Assembly: GCA_023301405.1 (NCBI GenBank)
Contig: JALZUX010000032.1
Span: 1-8,943 of the forward strand
Length of the DNA stretch: 8,943 bases
Direction of reading: 5' to 3'
Source: Granulosicoccaceae bacterium
GTDB lineage: Bacteria > Pseudomonadota > Gammaproteobacteria > Granulosicoccales > Granulosicoccaceae
Positions within the stretch are counted from its first letter, which is position 1, and every line of letters begins with the position of its first letter. Both the position numbers and the translations under genes were made by a program. The notes beneath the pieces are model-generated. The model searched no databases. It had not been told where the DNA came from and was given only the letters and a program-made list of their open reading frames with translations. Positions 1 to 6,431 of this stretch are shown here, in pieces.

Positions 1-752
1 AGCCCAATTAATAAGCGTTCAAATGGCAGTTCCTGCATCAGCAGGTTAAGGCCGCGGTTTTCTTCCCCGATGATGTTGCTGGCGGGAACGCGAACATCTT
101 CAAAGAATAGTTCAGCCGTGTCCTGGGATCTTTGTCCTAGCTTTTTCAGATTGCGTCCCCGTTTGAAGCCAGCTGAATTTGTCTCGACCAGAATAATGCT
201 TAAGCCGCCGCGTTCTGCGGTGGGGTCGGTGCGGCAAACTACGGCGATAGCATCGGCCATGATGCCATTGGTGATAAAGATCTTAGAGCCGTTAATCAGG
301 TAGTCGTCGCCCTGTCTTTCTGCGCTAGTGCGGATACCGCGTAAGTCAGACCCGGCAGCGGGTTCTGTCATGGCGACGGCAAACAACGCGTCACCACTGG
401 CGGCTTTCGGTAGCCAATGTTGTTTTAGTTCTTCGGTGGCGTTGTTTTGAATGTAGTAGGTGACAATGTCGTGGACGCCTACGCCGCCTAATCCGGCCAC
501 TCCACAACGCCCGATTTCCTCATAGATCACAGCGGCGGCAGTCATATCACCGCCGGTGCCACCGTAGGCTTCGGATACCATTGGGCTCATTGCGCCAAGG
601 TCACCCAGTTGGTTCCAAACTCCCCGATCAGCGTGCCCTTGCTGTTCCCAATCATCAAGCTTTGGTACAACTTCGCTGCTTAAAAACCGTTGTAACTCAG
701 AGCGAAGTAACTCGTGTTCAGGCTGGTAAATTGAACGTTTATTAAAGGTCAT
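1..752 (-). CDS. Acyl-CoA dehydrogenase, FAD-dependent (C-terminus cut by window edge)
   Basis: Flavoprotein of the acyl-CoA dehydrogenase family, which introduces an alpha-beta double bond into a CoA thioester in the cytoplasm and passes electrons to ETF. I translated the minus strand from the ATG at 752-750; 250 codons are visible before the edge. Residues 1-120 look like the helical N-terminal domain (MYSEAYGGTGGD-like loop near 60-69). Residues 127-139 read AMTEPAAGSDLRG and fit the family signature; GSKIFITNG follows at 155-163, then the middle beta-domain. The C-terminal helical domain with the catalytic Glu lies outside, so substrate class cannot be judged. The N-terminus fits the common ~380-residue form. 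The Shine-Dalgarno site is weak (AAAGAAAG). The gene is divergent from the MTHFR gene across 147 nt. Family assignment is firm; the substrate (short-chain, branched-chain or other) is open. Confidence 0.93.
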   Translation of the reverse strand, partial: MTFNKRSIYQPEHELLRSELQRFLSSEVVPKLDDWEQQGHADRGVWNQLGDLGAMSPMVSEAYGGTGGDMTAAAVIYEEIGRCGVAGLGGVGVHDIVTYYIQNNATEELKQHWLPKAASGDALFAVAMTEPAAGSDLRGIRTSAERQGDDYLINGSKIFITNGIMADAIAVVCRTDPTAERGGLSIILVETNSAGFKRGRNLKKLGQRSQDTAELFFEDVRVPASNIIGEENRGLNLLMQELPFERLLIG

Positions 753-886
753 TTTGGCTTTCTTTGTTTGTGATCAACTGTTGTCGGGTAGAATTTGCTT
801 GGAGTAGTCGTCTGGTCGGGGAACCTCGCGGGTCGCCTATTCACAATAACAAAATGGTGTAGCGTTGTAAGCTCGAATAAATTCCC

Positions 887-892
887 AGGGGA
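887..892 (+). promoter_or_regulatory. Shine-Dalgarno site fixing the MTHFR start
   Basis: AGGGGA lies 7 nt before the ATG at 900. It decides between this start and an in-frame TTG at 795, which has no such site and would add 35 residues unlike any MTHFR N-terminus. Confidence 0.75.
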
Positions 893-899
893 ACAAGTA

Positions 900-1790
900 A
901 TGACAGCATTGTCTGACCGAATAAAAAACAAGCAATTTGCTATTACCGCAGAGATAGTGCCCCCGGTGGCCGGGTCTGGAGAGTTATTGCTAGCGGAAGC
1001 CGAACATTTACGTGGGCTGGTTGATGCGATCAACGTCACCGATGGTGCCGGTGCAAATACCACTATGAGCAGCTTTGCGGCGTCAGCCATCTTGGCGGGC
1101 AGGGGCTTCGAGCCGGTGTTGCAGATTACTTGTCGTGATCGAAATCGTATCGCGTTAACTGCTGACCTACTCGGCGCTGCTGCGCAGGGAAGCTATAATT
1201 TGTTGGCGTTAATGGGCGATGACCCGGCCAAGGGTGATCAACCGGAAGCCACCGCCGTGTTTGATCTGAATTCACGTGAAGTAATGGAATTAGCCAGAAT
1301 GTTGCGGGACGACGCAGTACTGCCGTCGGGCAAGGCGGTTACCTCGCCTCCGCAGTTTTATATTGGCGCTGCTGACATGCCGCTCGATCCACCCGACGAC
1401 TGGAAGCCCGTCGCTCTGCAATCAAAAATCGACAGCGGGGCTCAGTTTACTCAGACACAGTTTTGCTTCGAACCCGATGTCGCACGGCGTTTTATCGGGC
1501 GACTTAACGACGCAGGTATTACCGAGCAGGTAGGTATTTTGTTAGGTATTGGTCCCATTGTGTCCGCTAAATCTGCCCGCTGGATGAACAAAAACCTGTA
1601 TGGCGTGACTATCCCCGAGCAGACAATTAAGCGGCTTGAGGACGCGAAAGACGCAAAAGCAGAGGGCCGCCTAATTTGTGCCGAGCTGATTCAGCAGTAT
1701 CGTGAGATTCCGGGGCTTGCTGGTGTGCATATCATGGCGCCTGCGCAAAAGCCCGACGCCATTGCTGATGCTATTAATTTAGCCTCGTAA
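900..1790 (+). CDS. metF: Methylenetetrahydrofolate reductase-type protein (MetF family)
   Basis: A 296-residue protein of the MTHFR family, which interconverts 5,10-methylene-THF and 5-methyl-THF with FAD. It is predicted to be a TIM barrel. Visible landmarks: AEIVPP at 17-22, with Glu18 matching the catalytic Glu of E. coli MetF (SFEFFPP); QITCRDRNR at 75-83; LLALMGDDP at 101-109; SKIDSGAQ at 175-182; TQTQFCF at 184-190, matching the TQFFFD folate-binding stretch. The length equals E. coli MetF, but the AEIVPP and TCRDRN motifs resemble the other MTHFR branch found in C1-oxidising bacteria and actinobacteria, so the biosynthetic role for methionine is not certain. The start was set at 900 because AGGGGA (887-892) lies 7 nt upstream; a longer TTG-started reading from 795 has an N-terminus unlike the family. 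mmsA follows on the same strand after 127 nt. The gene symbol denotes the family only. Confidence 0.85.
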   Translation: MTALSDRIKNKQFAITAEIVPPVAGSGELLLAEAEHLRGLVDAINVTDGAGANTTMSSFAASAILAGRGFEPVLQITCRDRNRIALTADLLGAAAQGSYNLLALMGDDPAKGDQPEATAVFDLNSREVMELARMLRDDAVLPSGKAVTSPPQFYIGAADMPLDPPDDWKPVALQSKIDSGAQFTQTQFCFEPDVARRFIGRLNDAGITEQVGILLGIGPIVSAKSARWMNKNLYGVTIPEQTIKRLEDAKDAKAEGRLICAELIQQYREIPGLAGVHIMAPAQKPDAIADAINLAS

Positions 1791-1792
1791 CG

Positions 1793-1821
1793 TCAAGGTT
1801 TAGTCAGCGATATCACCTTGA
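1793..1821. repeat. Inverted repeat, 7-bp arms, 15-nt spacer, between MTHFR and mmsA
   Basis: TCAAGGT (1793-1799) is matched perfectly by ACCTTGA (1815-1821). It begins 3 nt after the MTHFR stop codon. No T-tract follows, so it is not a standard intrinsic terminator. A possible -10 box, TAGAAT (1828-1833), lies 6 nt after the right arm, so the repeat would overlie the -35 region of an mmsA promoter. It may be an operator for a dimeric regulator, or a stem-loop at the mRNA end. The repeat is seen directly; both roles are inference. Confidence 0.4.
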
Positions 1822-1881
1822 TCATAGTAGAATAGGGCGGCACGCAGGTAACACAGGTCGTGCAACCCACAAGTTTAAATC

Positions 1882-1898
1882 AGGCCCCTATGGGGCCT
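1882..1898 (+). promoter_or_regulatory. GC-rich perfect hairpin in the mmsA leader, next to the ribosome binding site
   Basis: AGGCCCC (1882-1888), loop TAT, GGGGCCT (1892-1898): a perfect 7-bp stem with six G-C pairs. The Shine-Dalgarno AGGAGA (1903-1908) starts 4 nt later, and the mmsA ATG is at 1918. No U-run follows. In RNA this should fold stably. GGGG at 1892-1895 could alternatively pair with CCCC at 1910-1913 and enclose the Shine-Dalgarno site in a loop, which is a weaker 4-bp structure. Influence on mmsA translation, or a DNA operator, are both possible. Confidence 0.45.
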
Positions 1899-1917
1899 AC
1901 TCAGGAGAACCCCTTAA

Positions 1918-3444
1918 ATGTCTGCCGCAACCAAAGACTTGCAAACCCCCGTGCATCACTATATTGACGGAGAAACTTACACTGGTAGTGGTAGTCGTAC
2001 CGGCGATATATTGAATCCAGCCACCGGTCAGGTCACAAAGCACGTTTCGCTTGCCAGCGCTGATGATGTACGGGTCGCTATTGAAAGCGCACAAAAGGCA
2101 TTTCCAGCGTGGGCGGCCACTCCACCGGCAAAGCGCGCGCAGGTGATGTTCAAATTTCGTGACCTGTTGCATCAGAACATGGATCAACTTGCAGAAATTG
2201 TCTCTAGCGAGCACGGCAAAACTCTTGATGATGCGAAGGGATCAATAACACGGGGATTAGAAGTTGTAGAATTTGCCTGTGGTATCCCTCAGATGCTGAA
2301 GGGCGAGTACAGCGAAGCTGTCGCCAACGGTGTTGAAAGCTATTCAATGCGTCAGCCATTGGGTGTCTGCGCAGGCATCACGCCTTTTAACTTTCCTGCA
2401 ATGGTCCCTATGTGGATGTTCCCGGTGGCACTGGCGTGCGGTAATACGTTTGTATTAAAGCCTTCAGAAAAAGATCCTTCGTGCAGCATGCGTCTGGCAG
2501 AGCTTCTGGTTGAAGCTGGATTACCCAAGGGTGTTCTAAACGTAGTTAACGGTGACAAAGAAGCAGTTGATACCTTGTTAACTGATGAGCGCGTGCACGG
2601 TATTAGTTTTGTTGGTTCTACCGCCATTGGTCAATATATCTATGAAACCGGTAGTGCTAACGGCAAGCGCGTACAGGCGCTATGCGGTGCAAAAAATCAT
2701 ATGGTCGTAATGCCAGACGCAGACCTCGATCAAGCCGCTGATGCGGTCATGGGGGCGGCGTACGGTTCAGCCGGCGAGCGTTGTATGGCGGTATCGGTTG
2801 TAGTGACTGTTGGTGATGAAGCGGCAGACGCGTTAATCGCAAAGCTTGCGCCAAGGGTTAAAGGCCTTAAGGTTGGTCCGTATACGGATCCCGAGTCCGA
2901 GATGGGACCGGTGATTACACCTGAATCAAAAGACCGTATCAATGGCTACATTGAACGAGGCGTTGAAGCCGGAGCCACGCTGGTCGTTGATGGTCGGGAT
3001 GTCACGGTTTCTGGTCATGAAGACGGGTGTTTCGTCGGCGGATGTATTTTCGACAATGTGACTAAAGAAATGGACATCTACACTGATGAAATATTCGGAC
3101 CGGTGTTAAGTGTTGTGCGTGCAAAAACATATGAAGAAGCTGTGCAGTTGGTTAACGATCATGAGTACGGAAACGGCACGGCAATTTTCACCCGTGACGG
3201 TGATACAGCACGTAACTTTGTTGGTCGTATTCAGATAGGCATGGTGGGCGTTAACGTACCTATTCCAGTGCCGGTTGCCTACCACAGCTTTGGCGGATGG
3301 AAGCGATCACTGTTTGGCGATCACTCGATACATGGTCCAGAAGGTGTACGTTTTTATACCCGCTTAAAAACAGTAACCACTCGCTGGCCTTCCGGTATTC
3401 GTGAAGGTGCAGTGTTTAATTTTAAGGCCGGTGGCGAACACTAG
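1918..3444 (+). CDS. mmsA: Methylmalonate-semialdehyde dehydrogenase (CoA-acylating), MmsA/IolA family
   Basis: This enzyme oxidises (methyl)malonate semialdehyde with NAD+ and CoA, releasing CO2 and yielding propionyl-CoA or acetyl-CoA; it ends valine, myo-inositol or pyrimidine catabolism in the cytoplasm. The protein has 508 residues, the usual length. Aldehyde dehydrogenase landmarks are in order: ITPFNFP at 154-160 (Asn158 for the oxyanion hole), LKPSEKDPS at 180-188 for NAD binding, GSTAIGQYI at 233-241, GERCMA at 286-291 with nucleophile Cys289, and EIFGPVLSV at 391-399. The decisive mark is GAKNH at 257-261: ordinary aldehyde dehydrogenases have a catalytic Glu in this region (ELGGK-like), whereas CoA-acylating MMSDHs carry GAKNH. 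Shine-Dalgarno AGGAGA lies 9 nt before the ATG. Nearby acyl-CoA dehydrogenase fits branched-chain amino acid breakdown. A DddC-like malonate-semialdehyde role cannot be excluded from sequence. Confidence 0.95.
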   Translation: MSAATKDLQTPVHHYIDGETYTGSGSRTGDILNPATGQVTKHVSLASADDVRVAIESAQKAFPAWAATPPAKRAQVMFKFRDLLHQNMDQLAEIVSSEHGKTLDDAKGSITRGLEVVEFACGIPQMLKGEYSEAVANGVESYSMRQPLGVCAGITPFNFPAMVPMWMFPVALACGNTFVLKPSEKDPSCSMRLAELLVEAGLPKGVLNVVNGDKEAVDTLLTDERVHGISFVGSTAIGQYIYETGSANGKRVQALCGAKNHMVVMPDADLDQAADAVMGAAYGSAGERCMAVSVVVTVGDEAADALIAKLAPRVKGLKVGPYTDPESEMGPVITPESKDRINGYIERGVEAGATLVVDGRDVTVSGHEDGCFVGGCIFDNVTKEMDIYTDEIFGPVLSVVRAKTYEEAVQLVNDHEYGNGTAIFTRDGDTARNFVGRIQIGMVGVNVPIPVPVAYHSFGGWKRSLFGDHSIHGPEGVRFYTRLKTVTTRWPSGIREGAVFNFKAGGEH

Positions 3445-3482
3445 CTTTATTATTTGAAAGATAACGCCTGAATGTATTGTGT

Positions 3483-3505
3483 GAAACACTATAAGTAGGT
3501 GTTTC
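3483..3505. repeat. Palindrome GAAACAC-N9-GTGTTTC downstream of mmsA
   Basis: GAAACAC (3483-3489) and GTGTTTC (3499-3505) are perfect inverted copies around TATAAGTAG. The arms are A/T-rich and no T-tract follows, so it is a poor terminator. A 23-nt palindrome of this layout is typical of an operator for a dimeric repressor such as the TetR family. It lies 38 nt after mmsA stops and 120 nt before the next gene. The symmetry is observed; operator function is inferred. Confidence 0.4.
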
Positions 3506-3545
3506 TATCTAACTCATTCGTCGCCCCGCAAGTTACGTGGGTTAG

Positions 3546-3568
3546 GGTCAGCCTGATTCGGGCTGGCC
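3546..3568 (+). terminator. GC-rich stem-loop between mmsA and the TPR-like gene, possible transcript end
   Basis: GGTCAGCC (3546-3553) pairs with GGCTGGCC (3561-3568) over 8 bp including one G-U pair, with loop TGATTCG. It is the strongest hairpin in the 181-nt gap. No U-run follows, so if it marks the end of the mmsA transcript it would protect a 3' end or act with Rho, not as a standard intrinsic terminator. Confidence 0.3.
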
Positions 3569-3625
3569 TGCTAAACGCCAGAAATACAGGAAGCTTTACT
3601 ATTTATTAACTTGTGAGGAAACACT

Positions 3626-4816
3626 ATGAATTCGCCTCGGCAACACACAGTCTATTCTGGCAGTAGGGCATACAAAACCAGGAAAATAATCAAATCACTA
3701 GTTGCTGCCTTGGCAGCTGTGTTATTGATCAGCATTTTTCATACAGGCTTTCGCTTGTGGAAAAGTGATAAAAGCAGTAGCCCAGAAGTATTAGCAGAAG
3801 CCGTAAATCACTCTCCGCAGTTCTCCCCTTTTAGTGTAAATACCCAACACGATCAGCAGCAACAGTCATTTTCTGCATCGTCTGCCTTTCCTGTCGAAAT
3901 ACAAACTCTTGTAGACAACGGCCGGTTCACGCGCGCCAAAAACAAACTATTGCAACTGGCATCCACAGCGGTAGAAAGCGAAGAGTATCAAGAGTTAGCA
4001 GAGCTACTAACCCATCTGGCTGAAATTGCTCTATTGCAAACGAATCTGGATACCGCCGAGGTTTATTTGACTGAAGCACTGGATCTGTTTAATCAAAATA
4101 ACAATGAAATAGCCGCAGCTGGGGTCTATCAGCAATTCGGGCGCTTGCATTTAATTGTTCGCGCACGAGCCAGGTTGGCGTCGTCGGCATACGATACCCT
4201 GTTGATCGCCCGCGGGAAGATAAGCCGGGGCGAGTTTTACAGTGCTGAAAGTGCGTTGCGCCGTGCGGCTGAAGATAACCTTTCGCTACACCGATACGGT
4301 GCAGCCGCCAGTGCTTACGAAACTTTGTATTCCGGCTATAGCAGGGAAGGAGACCACTACCAGGCGCAGCTAGCAGGCATTGAGGCCGTTAAGCTGCATG
4401 CATCATCCGGCCGAACATTCGATGCCAAGGTTATCCTGAATAAAATGCAACAGTCCGGTTTAAGTGAATCTGATTTTCACGACTTGAAAGCTGAAATATC
4501 ATTGCTCAACCAGGAGTTTAAGCAAAGTGTTTTGGCCTTGGGCGCGGCTCGTGATCAAGCTCAGTTGTATAATCAGTTGCAAGCCAAAGGTGATGTGGTC
4601 AATGCCTGGCGGTTTCGACAGCAAGCAGACGCATCGCAAGCCAAGGCATCTACCCGGGCCCAGTATCGAAGTCAGCCAGATGTACTGGTAGAGTTGTATA
4701 AATCTAATTTCAGTATGAATAGTGCGAAAGCTTCGTTGCAGCGGGCGCAGGAGGTTTATCAACGGCATGGCATTGATACCCGGGAAGTACAACTGTTACA
4801 AAAACAAATATTTTAG
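3626..4816 (+). CDS. Membrane-anchored protein with a TPR-like helical periplasmic domain, function unknown
   Basis: I do not recognise this 396-residue protein. Residues 1-23 are basic and polar (several Arg and Lys), followed by one hydrophobic helix at about 23-40 (IIKSLVAALAAVLLISIFH). With no signal-peptidase site evident, this suggests an N-in signal anchor with the rest in the periplasm. Residues 45-88 are a Ser- and Gln-rich low-complexity linker. From about 89 to 380 the chain is almost all amphipathic helix. Two stretches resemble tetratricopeptide repeats: about 123-156 (LLTHLAEIALLQTNLDTAEV and following) and about 222-260 (YGAAASAYETLYSGYSREGD and following). Such repeats serve as protein-protein scaffolds. 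Shine-Dalgarno GAGGAA (3615-3620) lies 5 nt before the ATG. Neighbouring mmsA and amidase give no functional link. The topology is fairly clear, TPR assignment is by eye, and the role is unknown. Confidence 0.8.
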   Translation: MNSPRQHTVYSGSRAYKTRKIIKSLVAALAAVLLISIFHTGFRLWKSDKSSSPEVLAEAVNHSPQFSPFSVNTQHDQQQQSFSASSAFPVEIQTLVDNGRFTRAKNKLLQLASTAVESEEYQELAELLTHLAEIALLQTNLDTAEVYLTEALDLFNQNNNEIAAAGVYQQFGRLHLIVRARARLASSAYDTLLIARGKISRGEFYSAESALRRAAEDNLSLHRYGAAASAYETLYSGYSREGDHYQAQLAGIEAVKLHASSGRTFDAKVILNKMQQSGLSESDFHDLKAEISLLNQEFKQSVLALGAARDQAQLYNQLQAKGDVVNAWRFRQQADASQAKASTRAQYRSQPDVLVELYKSNFSMNSAKASLQRAQEVYQRHGIDTREVQLLQKQIF

Positions 4817-4867
4817 CCAATATTTAATGGTTGCCGAGGCTTGTCGCTTATGATCACTTCGGTATCT

Positions 4868-4898
4868 TAACTGAGTTCGACCTTTATCTATTTATACT
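4868..4898 (+). promoter_or_regulatory. Possible promoter of the amidase gene
   Basis: TATACT (4893-4898) matches the -10 consensus at five of six positions and lies 25 nt before the amidase ATG. The best upstream box is TTAACT (4868-4873), with a long 19-nt spacer, so the -35 part is weak. The preceding gene ends at 4816 without a clear terminator, so read-through is an alternative. Confidence 0.25.
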
Positions 4899-4923
4899 AG
4901 TTTAAGACGCTTCAGGGAATATT

Positions 4924-6369
4924 ATGCTTAGTACAAGCGAATATCGTTCACATGATGCCACTGCGTTAGCTGCATTAGTTAACGGCAAAGAAGTCACAGC
5001 TCAGGAAGTGCTTGAGTGCGCTATTAAAGAAATGGATCGCCTTAATCCGGCACTTAATGCCATTGTTATGCGTAATGACCAGCAAGCGCGTAAGGATGCA
5101 AGTACGGTAGATACATCGCTGCCGTTGTCAGGTGTTCCGTTTTTAGCCAAAGATGTGAATGTGCAGGTAAAAGATTTCCAGTTAACCCATGCCTGTCGTT
5201 ATTTTTCAAACGTGGCCGTATCAGAAAAAGACAGTTTGCTGGTAAAACGCTGGCGTGAGGCTGGCTTGGTGATTCCAGCTAAATCAAACACTCCCGAGTT
5301 TGCAACTGACTTTGGTTGTGAGCCAGAGTTGTATGGTCCCACTAAAAATCCCTGGAACCTTGATCTTACCCCCGGTGGCTCAAGTGGTGGTGCGTCAGCT
5401 GCTGTCGCTGCAGGCATTTTTCCGATGGCCCACGCTTCTGATTCTGGTGGATCAATCAGGGTACCGGCGTCGTGCTGCGGTGTATTCGGATTTAAACCTT
5501 CCAGTGGTCTGGTTGCTACCGGCGCGGAGATTGGTCCGTTGGTGGGCGGCTTAAACTGCGATCACGCCGTGACACGCACTGTCAGAGATTCTGCATTGTT
5601 GTTAAATGCGACGGCCGGGCCTGATGCTGCAAGCCCGTTGTTTTCGATGCAAACAGTCTTTAACTTTACTAATGAGCTAGAACGTCCCCCCGGCCAGTTG
5701 CGAATTGGTTTTACCGAGCTATCCCCGACCGGCCTCAAAGCCAGCCCTGATATTTGCAGCAAGCTTAATGAAACGGTCACGCTCCTGGAAGCGCTTGGCC
5801 ATCGCGTTGAGCTCTGGAGTTGGCCGGAAAACGCCGACCCGTGTGATGTTGCATCGGTTTTCTGGATCGCTGAGACAGCAGCAGTGGTCAACGCCTATGC
5901 GGAGCAGATAGGGCGCTTACCTGAGCCGGGTGAGTTAGGTCCGCTGGTGCAAGTGGCGATACAAAGAGCACATAGTATTAGCGCTGTTGATATGGTGGTT
6001 GCTCGTGGTCAACTGCGTACGTTGCAATTGCTGATGGCGGATGCGACACAAACTATTGATGTATTGCTAACGCCGATGATGACCGAAGCGCCATTGCCAA
6101 TCGGGCTATTAACCGAACTGGTTAACAAGGACGTTGATCAATGGATGGAGCGTGCCTGGCAGTTTGCGCCGTATCCTGAAATTTTTAATGTGACTGGTCA
6201 GCCCGCGATGTCAGTGCCATTGCATCATGGTGTTGATGGCGTGCCAATAGGAATGCATTTTGTTGCGTCAGTCGGAGATGATCAATTATTACTCAGGTTG
6301 GCAAGGCAGCTTGAACAGGCGTTGCCATGGGGTGGTCGATTTCCCCCTGGTACTAGCGTGGTTTTTTGA
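4924..6369 (+). CDS. Amidase-signature hydrolase (NylA-like amidase)
   Basis: Serine hydrolase of the amidase signature family, hydrolysing a carboxamide to acid and amine or ammonia; it is cytoplasmic, with no signal peptide. It has 481 residues, normal for the family. The Ser-cisSer-Lys triad is visible: Lys76 in LAKDVNV, Ser153 in PGGSSGGASAAVAAG (150-164), and nucleophile Ser177 in SDSGGSIRVPAS (172-183). The Ser153-Ser177 distance of 24 matches fatty-acid amide hydrolase. GPTKNPWNLD (138-147) and the C-terminal FNVTGQPAMSVPL, GVPIGMHFVA and LARQLEQALPW resemble 6-aminohexanoate-cyclic-dimer hydrolase and related broad amidases. GatA is unlikely: no gatB or gatC is nearby and the C-terminus ends in the amidase pattern. 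Shine-Dalgarno AGGGA lies about 6 nt before the ATG. It converges with the glycosyltransferase genes. The real substrate is unknown. Confidence 0.92.
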   Translation: MLSTSEYRSHDATALAALVNGKEVTAQEVLECAIKEMDRLNPALNAIVMRNDQQARKDASTVDTSLPLSGVPFLAKDVNVQVKDFQLTHACRYFSNVAVSEKDSLLVKRWREAGLVIPAKSNTPEFATDFGCEPELYGPTKNPWNLDLTPGGSSGGASAAVAAGIFPMAHASDSGGSIRVPASCCGVFGFKPSSGLVATGAEIGPLVGGLNCDHAVTRTVRDSALLLNATAGPDAASPLFSMQTVFNFTNELERPPGQLRIGFTELSPTGLKASPDICSKLNETVTLLEALGHRVELWSWPENADPCDVASVFWIAETAAVVNAYAEQIGRLPEPGELGPLVQVAIQRAHSISAVDMVVARGQLRTLQLLMADATQTIDVLLTPMMTEAPLPIGLLTELVNKDVDQWMERAWQFAPYPEIFNVTGQPAMSVPLHHGVDGVPIGMHFVASVGDDQLLLRLARQLEQALPWGGRFPPGTSVVF

Positions 6370-6402
6370 TTACTGCGTCGTTCGGTGTTTTGGCAATTGC
6401 GC

Positions 6403-6425
6403 GCGCTTTTGAACGTGACAAGCGC
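6403..6425. terminator. Stem-loop between convergent genes, weak bidirectional terminator candidate
   Basis: GCGCTT (6403-6408) and AAGCGC (6420-6425) form a 6-bp stem with an 11-nt loop in the 62-nt gap between the amidase stop and the glycosyltransferase stop. The gap is also bracketed by ACTGCG (6372-6377) and CGCAGT (6423-6428), an alternative pairing. Neither has a proper U-run, so terminator strength is doubtful; the position is what suggests the role. Confidence 0.3.
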
Positions 6426-6431
6426 AGTTAT

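Noticed and set aside
795..899. N-terminal extension of the MTHFR gene from a TTG at 795
   Set aside because: It adds 35 residues unlike any MTHFR and has no Shine-Dalgarno site, whereas AGGGGA precedes the ATG at 900 properly.
749..1090. Minus-strand frame opposite the MTHFR gene
   Set aside because: It is a shadow of the MTHFR coding strand and of the divergent promoter region, and has no family features.
1..3444. A DMSP degradation cluster (DmdC-like dehydrogenase, MTHFR, DddC-like dehydrogenase)
   Set aside because: The dehydrogenase N-terminus fits the short ~380-residue type, not the longer DmdC, and no DmdA, DmdB, DmdD or lyase is present. Valine-type catabolism explains mmsA equally well.
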